Position numbers and translations under genes: made by a program. From SHLQ01 sp047638715 (lineage in GTDB: Bacteria > Actinomycetota > Acidimicrobiia > Acidimicrobiales > SHLQ01): a stretch of DNA of 64,000 bases. The stretch lies in the NCBI GenBank assembly GCA_047638715.1, contig JBLIMK010000006.1, forward strand, positions 1 through 64,000. The letters run 5' to 3'. How positions within the stretch are numbered: position 1 is the stretch's first letter; every line of letters starts with the position of its first letter. The notes beneath the pieces were generated by a model. That model was given only the letters and a program-made list of their open reading frames with translations. It was not told the DNA's origin and made no database searches. Below are positions 59,556 through 64,000 of this stretch, in pieces.

Positions 59556-61098
59556 ATGTACAAAGTAGAGAGCTTCGACGTTTTCGACACGGTACTGACT
59601 CGAAGGGTAGCGAATCCGCGCGCCGCGTTCCTTGTCTTAGGCCAACGGCTGCGCGAAAAGCGCTTGATCTATTGCTCTGCGGAATCCTTTGCTCGCCAAC
59701 GCACAGCAGCAGAAGTTCGGTCGTTCAAAAACGCCGGGGGACTTGATTCTGCGGTCGATCTGGCGTGGATCTATCGGGAACTAACGAGCGCTCTCGGCAC
59801 GAATCCGACCGACCTCGACAAGTTGCTCGAAGAAGAGCTCGACCTCGAAGCCGGTACCGGCGGACGACCACGAACGCGAGATTCGCGACGTCAGCGCCGG
59901 AATCGTGGCTCCGTTCCTGATCGGCAATGTGCTTTGGATTCTGCGCGAGGCAGCGCGGCGAGACCTCAAGAAGCTCTTCTTCATAGCGCGCGACGGTCAG
60001 GTCCTCCTCGACATTGCGCTGGAGCTTGCGAACAAGGTTGGTTACCACGGTGAGCTGAAATATTTGTATGGAAGTCGCCAGGCGTGGGTCCCTCCGAGTC
60101 TGAAAACTCTCGACGCCGCAGCCTTCGACGCGATCTGCCCTATCGACGGTGACGTAGACGAGCGGACGCTACGGCTGGTGCTGTCCCGATTTGATGTCCC
60201 GGCAGAATCGATCGAGTCTCATCTCACCGAATCTGGGTTCACCTCCCGCTCGCTCGATTCACACCTCGATGACGAGGCGCGCCTCCGATTGCGCGCTCTA
60301 CTCGTCGAAAACGCCGACGTTCGTGGTGAGGTCTTCCGGATCGCGGCCGAGAACCGAGCGTTGGTGCTGGACTACTTGCAACAAGAGGGAGTCATAACGG
60401 ATGACTCGATCGGCATCATTCATCAGGGGACTGGTTCGACTCTGTACAACGCGCTCGGTGCCTTGCTCGCAACGGTCGACCAAGCTCCACCGCACGGGTT
60501 CTACTTCGGGTTGCGCGCAGACGCTCCAGATCGCGGATTCGGCGAACCGCAGACCTACATACGTAACGAACGACGGCCGACCGGATTCCTGAGCACCCCT
60601 GGTCTGCTCACGCTCACGGAAATGGCGTGTAGCGCTGACCATGGATCGGTCGTCGGCTATCGCCGAGAAGGCGAAGAGGTACTGGTCAACCTCGCACAGG
60701 AGAATTTCGCTGCCGTCGATTGGGGTTTCCTGGTCGTTCGCCGAGTCGTTCGAAGTGTGGCCGCTCATCTCGCAGTAGTGCCATTTGTGATTCCCGAACA
60801 CATCGATCTTCGGCCGGCCACGATCGACGGATTTGAGAACTTCTGGAAACACCCAACGGCGAGCGAAGCGCGAGTTTGGGGAAGTTATCCCTTCGAAGAC
60901 GGGTGGGGCGAGGATTCGGTCACCGTTCCCCTAGCAACGAAGCAGCATCTCATCTCTGTGATTCGGCCAGCCCCGCACCGCCATTGGTGGGGCGGAGGTG
61001 CCCAGGCGCTGAGCCGCCCCTTGCCACGAACGATCATGCGTTCTCGCGCAGACGCCATTCGCATCGCGAGACGGGCAAAACGAAAGTTCGTCCACTAG
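59556..61098 (+). pseudogene. Broken HAD-type hydrolase gene of a glycan locus (internal deletion and frameshift)
   Basis: From ATG 59556 the frame reads KVESFDVFDTVLTRR (HAD nucleophile) and LGQRLREKRLIY to about 59850. The next sensible reading, in another frame, is PADDHEREIRDVSAGIVAPF and FFIARDGQVLLDIALELANK, running to 61098. Full-length relatives have ~150 more residues between these parts (the rest of the HAD domain with the second Asp motif); they are missing here. The C-terminal portion from a GTG at 59905 may still be expressed alone (397 aa). These proteins accompany glycosyltransferases in glycan clusters. Confidence 0.62.
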
Positions 61099-61359
61099 CG
61101 GATCTCGATGACCGTGGGGCCACGACCCAGGCCGATGGAATCACGAAAAGGTGCCATCGGTCTCAATCGGGCAAAAACCTGGCAATTCAAGGCGATGATG
61201 CACAGCAATCACCTTCCAAATTGGCTTATGGTTGCACCATCAGCGACCGACGGTAGTCACACAAGGATGCATCTGCTGAACTATTTGCATTCGTAGTTAA
61301 CGCAGCTTGTGGCTGTGTGAATAACCTGATTCGACGGCGTGTGAGGAAAGAACCCCGGA

Positions 61360-62601
61360 ATGACCGAAGGCGATAGGGATAACTCGGGAGAACTTTCTTC
61401 CTTTTTGCACCTGACAGGGTGGCGACCGTTGGTGCTCGCGCTCGTGGCAGGGCTTGCAGGAGCGGTTGGTCTGTTTGGCGCCTTGAATGCGCCAGCAGAA
61501 TTCCAAGCCCGCTACATCGTTAACGCGGAACGCGTGGCTGACGACGACCTCACTCCCCAAGAGAAGGACATCTTCGTCGACGAGATCGTGCAGACGGCCA
61601 AACTCCCCCAGGTCGAGTTCTCGGTCCAGGAGCTCACTGGCCTCATCGTCGAGGACGACTACGACATCACGATCAATCAGTCCGGTTCGAGCATCACGAT
61701 CATCGACATCAACGTTGTTAGCGGACGGGCCGAAGATGCCCAGATCGTGGCCCGCGATACCGGGATCGTCGCACTCGACATCACGCTCGAGATGATCCTC
61801 GGCGGCTTCGAAGCGAGCGCGGCAAGTCTCGAAACGCGGATTGGAGCCGACGAGGCTCGGATCCGAGACCTGACCGTCGCCGCAGGCGGAATCAACCCTT
61901 CGGTCGCGTATGGCATCGCGGTTCAAGATGTGATCGACAGGAGGGTGTTCCTCGAGAACCCTCCATCAGAGCCGTGCGCGCTCGCCGACGGGACACCCGG
62001 CACATGCCTGGTCCCCGAACCATCACCATCGCTCGACGTTCTCGAAGAAAGGGCAGCCGAGTTCGCCCCCCTTGAACGCGAGTACACGACCCTCATCGCC
62101 GCCGTCGACTCCGCCAATCTGCAGCTCGCCGACCGACGTGACTCGATACGAGATGCGAACGTTGCCCTCGAATTGATCGCTGGCGAGCGCGATCAGTCGG
62201 TCATCATTAACGAGGTCGTGACCGAAGAAACATCACGGATCGCCGGTCTCCTCACCGGACTGCTGTTGTTCGCCATTCCCGCAGCGCTTCTCGTCATCCT
62301 GCTGTTCACGATTTACGATGCGCTCCGCAAAAAGCCAGACCAGCCGCTCCGCCGTGCTGAAGATTTCTCTCCGACAGGCATCCTTGAGGCGCAGGGCCAA
62401 CGAGCCCTTCCCGAAGCGAGTATCACCTCACTCGTCGTCGTAGATGAAGGCGAGACCTCGATAATCGAGACCGACGCACGGCACGAGAACATGGCCCAAG
62501 GCGCGCAAGATCATGACGACGGCAGCGACCCAGATGCCGGAGAGAAGAAGCGCTCCAAGGACGGCCGTTGGGGTCGAGACGCCAGTAGCAAAGCAGGCTG
62601 A
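61360..62601 (+). CDS. Wzz-like polysaccharide co-polymerase, second copy
   Basis: 413 residues. TM1 is PLVLALVAGLAGAVGLFGAL (~26-45) and TM2 is IAGLLTGLLLFAIPAALLVILL (~300-320). The ~250-residue loop between is extracytoplasmic with long helices (ERAAEFAPLEREYTTLIA) and a Cys-containing hairpin. The C-terminal ~90 residues are cytoplasmic, acidic then basic (EKKRSKDGRWGRD). It has no kinase domain. It is followed by a sulfotransferase 2 bp later. A 261-bp gap upstream suggests its own promoter. Confidence 0.78.
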   Translation: MTEGDRDNSGELSSFLHLTGWRPLVLALVAGLAGAVGLFGALNAPAEFQARYIVNAERVADDDLTPQEKDIFVDEIVQTAKLPQVEFSVQELTGLIVEDDYDITINQSGSSITIIDINVVSGRAEDAQIVARDTGIVALDITLEMILGGFEASAASLETRIGADEARIRDLTVAAGGINPSVAYGIAVQDVIDRRVFLENPPSEPCALADGTPGTCLVPEPSPSLDVLEERAAEFAPLEREYTTLIAAVDSANLQLADRRDSIRDANVALELIAGERDQSVIINEVVTEETSRIAGLLTGLLLFAIPAALLVILLFTIYDALRKKPDQPLRRAEDFSPTGILEAQGQRALPEASITSLVVVDEGETSIIETDARHENMAQGAQDHDDGSDPDAGEKKRSKDGRWGRDASSKAG

Positions 62602-62603
62602 CC

Positions 62604-63515
62604 ATGGCGACCAACCCTCCGATCTTCATCGTCGGAGCCGGACGCAGCGGCTCGACGGCGTTTCACCATGCCTTTGCACGCCACCCACACGTCTCCTGGG
62701 TATCGAAGATCCTCGACGTCATCCCAAAGGGTGAGAAGCTCAACGCCGCACTGCTGAGGGGCCTCGATGCACCGCTGCTCGGCGCTGCACTGTCACGAGG
62801 ACTCATCGAGCCCGGCCACCTCAAGCCGAGCGAGGCATACGCCTACTGGGAGCGGATCGCCCCTGGGTTCAGTGAGCCGTTCCGTGATCTCCTCGAGACC
62901 GATCTGACCGAGCGCACAAAGTCCAACCTGCAGGCGGCGGTCGAGCGCCTGACCATCGATGGCCGCCCAACTCCGCTCATCAAGATCACTGGCTGGCCGA
63001 GGATGGGTTACCTCCAGGCGGCCTTTCCAGATGCGAAGTTCATTCATGTTGTTCGCGACGGACGGGCTGTCGTCAACTCGATCATGCAGATCGACTTCTG
63101 GGAAGGTTGGCGCGGCACAAAGGGCTGGCGAGGGCTCGACATGACTCCGGATCAACAAGCTCGATGGGATGCGAGCGGCCGGTCGTTCGTGACCCTCGGC
63201 GCTATGGAGCTGGCGGATATGTTCGACGCACTGGTCGCTGCCACTCCCCTCGTCGCGCCCAATCGGTTCATGGAGATCCGATACGAGGATCTCTGCGACG
63301 ATCCAACGGGCGTGTTCTCAACAGTCACAGACTTCTGCGAGCTCGAATACACCGATGGGTTCGACCAATCGGTCATCGGCTTTGGCTTTCGCAACACCAA
63401 CGACAAGTGGCGCCGCGATCTGACCGAGCTCCAGCAGCGTCAGCTCGAGACCGAGCTCTCTCCCCACCTCTTGCGGTGGGGTTACGAGCTCGCATTCGGC
63501 GCGTCGACGAAATGA
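62604..63515 (+). CDS. Sulfotransferase (PAPS-dependent), third in the locus
   Basis: 303 residues. The PAPS loop IFIVGAGRSGSTAFHHAF is at ~7-24, and KFIHVVRDGRAVVNSI is the 3'-phosphate-binding strand. RYEDLCDDPTGV and the C-terminal WRRDLTE segment follow. It is a distinct sequence from the two sulfotransferases at 33.6-35.6 kb. Its start follows the Wzz-like gene by 2 bp, and its stop overlaps the next start (ATGA), so it belongs to the export block. Probable role: sulfation of the surface polysaccharide. Confidence 0.88.
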   Translation: MATNPPIFIVGAGRSGSTAFHHAFARHPHVSWVSKILDVIPKGEKLNAALLRGLDAPLLGAALSRGLIEPGHLKPSEAYAYWERIAPGFSEPFRDLLETDLTERTKSNLQAAVERLTIDGRPTPLIKITGWPRMGYLQAAFPDAKFIHVVRDGRAVVNSIMQIDFWEGWRGTKGWRGLDMTPDQQARWDASGRSFVTLGAMELADMFDALVAATPLVAPNRFMEIRYEDLCDDPTGVFSTVTDFCELEYTDGFDQSVIGFGFRNTNDKWRRDLTELQQRQLETELSPHLLRWGYELAFGASTK

Positions 63516-64000
63516 CCACCATTCCGACCTCGGACACCGGCGATCGGGTATCGATCAGAGCCGACGACGAGGTGTCGGAGCCAGTCGAGAGCTCAACGCC
63601 ACGGCCTGGACCTGGCTCGATCTTTGTCGTTCTCGGAGCGATCGCTATCGGCCTTGCTGCGGCGTTCGCATTTCAGTCGTTGTCCCCCGACACGCCGTTC
63701 GTAATTCTCGGTGGCACGGTCATGTCGGCAGTTGTACTGGCGATCATCGGCCTCTACCGGTACGAGTGGTTTCTGCTGATCACCTTGGCGGTTCGACCGG
63801 CCCTCGACGACCTCATCGCCGACGAACTTGGCACGTTCCAGCCATCGGCGATTCTCGGCATCCTCGCCATCTTGATCACGTTGCTGCACCTCATCAGTCG
63901 TCGCTTGACGGGCAGCTGGAATCGTTTGACCCCGCTCGGACTCGCCTTCATTGGCTTCTTTGTCTTGTTCGTGCCGAGTTTCATCACATCGGTAGATCGC
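63512..64000 (+). CDS. O-antigen ligase/polymerase-like membrane protein (5' part, cut by window edge)
   Basis: The ATG at 63512 overlaps the sulfotransferase stop. The visible 163 codons give a ~34-residue cytoplasmic N-terminus and then four hydrophobic helices (IFVVLGAIAIGLAAAFAF, FVILGGTVMSAVVLAII, AILGILAILITLLHLI, LGLAFIGFFVLFVPSFI), with LAVRPALDD between the second and third, a motif of Wzy/WaaL-family proteins. The large loop and C-terminus are outside the window. Confidence 0.72.
   Translation, partial: MTTIPTSDTGDRVSIRADDEVSEPVESSTPRPGPGSIFVVLGAIAIGLAAAFAFQSLSPDTPFVILGGTVMSAVVLAIIGLYRYEWFLLITLAVRPALDDLIADELGTFQPSAILGILAILITLLHLISRRLTGSWNRLTPLGLAFIGFFVLFVPSFITSVDR

Noticed and set aside
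61099..61359. Possible small gene or RNA between the broken HAD gene and the Wzz-like gene
   Set aside because: Only short frames with no ribosome site and no stable hairpin were seen. It is probably just promoter and leader sequence.

Overview
The window reads as one contiguous, gene-dense piece of a high-G+C actinobacterial chromosome. Several features point that way. There is a SUF-only iron-sulfur assembly set (SufB, SufD, a Rieske protein, SufC, SufS, SufU). MurA carries Asp instead of Cys at the active site. There are lipoprotein signal peptides, many GTG starts and 1-4 nt start/stop overlaps, and a DUF222/HNH relic. Secreted proteins carry Sec signals plus RTX repeats with no type I exporter beside them. 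My best guess is a marine Acidimicrobiia (Ilumatobacter-like) organism. That is inference; no rRNA or tRNA gene was seen.

Layout. 1-16.6 kb is ordinary housekeeping: thioesterase (cut by the window edge), SRPBCC protein, rhomboid protease, a trehalose-phosphatase/GH15 fusion, an SDR + hydroxypyruvate isomerase pair, a large flavoprotein reductase fusion, an Nfu scaffold, murA, an MFS transporter, an L,D-transpeptidase lipoprotein, a hydrolase + J-protein pair, glpX and an MBL hydrolase, ending in a decayed DUF222/HNH gene. 16.8-27.1 kb holds the iron-sulfur assembly genes in two blocks: sufC-sufS-sufU on the plus strand, and sufB...sufD-Rieske-sufC on the minus strand, with gmd, a beta-propeller lipoprotein, a small Cys-rich protein and an exopolysaccharide priming sugar transferase between or inside them. 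27.2-28.6 kb is a decayed secreted RTX gene.

28.6-37.8 kb is a minus-strand surface-polysaccharide operon with most genes overlapping by 1-4 nt: two glycosyltransferases, two sulfotransferases, an acetyltransferase, a flippase, a Wzy-like polymerase and a FkbM methyltransferase. 38.5-53.3 kb is a 15-kb island of five large secreted RTX proteins: a heme peroxidase, a metzincin protease, a PQQ-type sugar dehydrogenase and two FG-GAP/ASPIC proteins. 53.6-64 kb returns to polysaccharide export: a second flippase, two Wzz-like proteins, a BNR-propeller lipoprotein, a glycosyltransferase, a broken HAD-type gene, a third sulfotransferase and a second polymerase-like membrane protein running off the end.

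How it fits together (inference). Gmd and the priming transferase start, and the two polysaccharide blocks assemble, flip, sulfate and polymerise a surface glycan. The RTX proteins embedded between the blocks are probably released into or onto that glycan. The most interesting signal is the RTX island. Five intact proteins and one pseudogene with unrelated N-terminal domains share a two-cysteine C-terminal tail, and the divergent peroxidase and protease genes end in 636-nt inverted copies of the same RTX tail.
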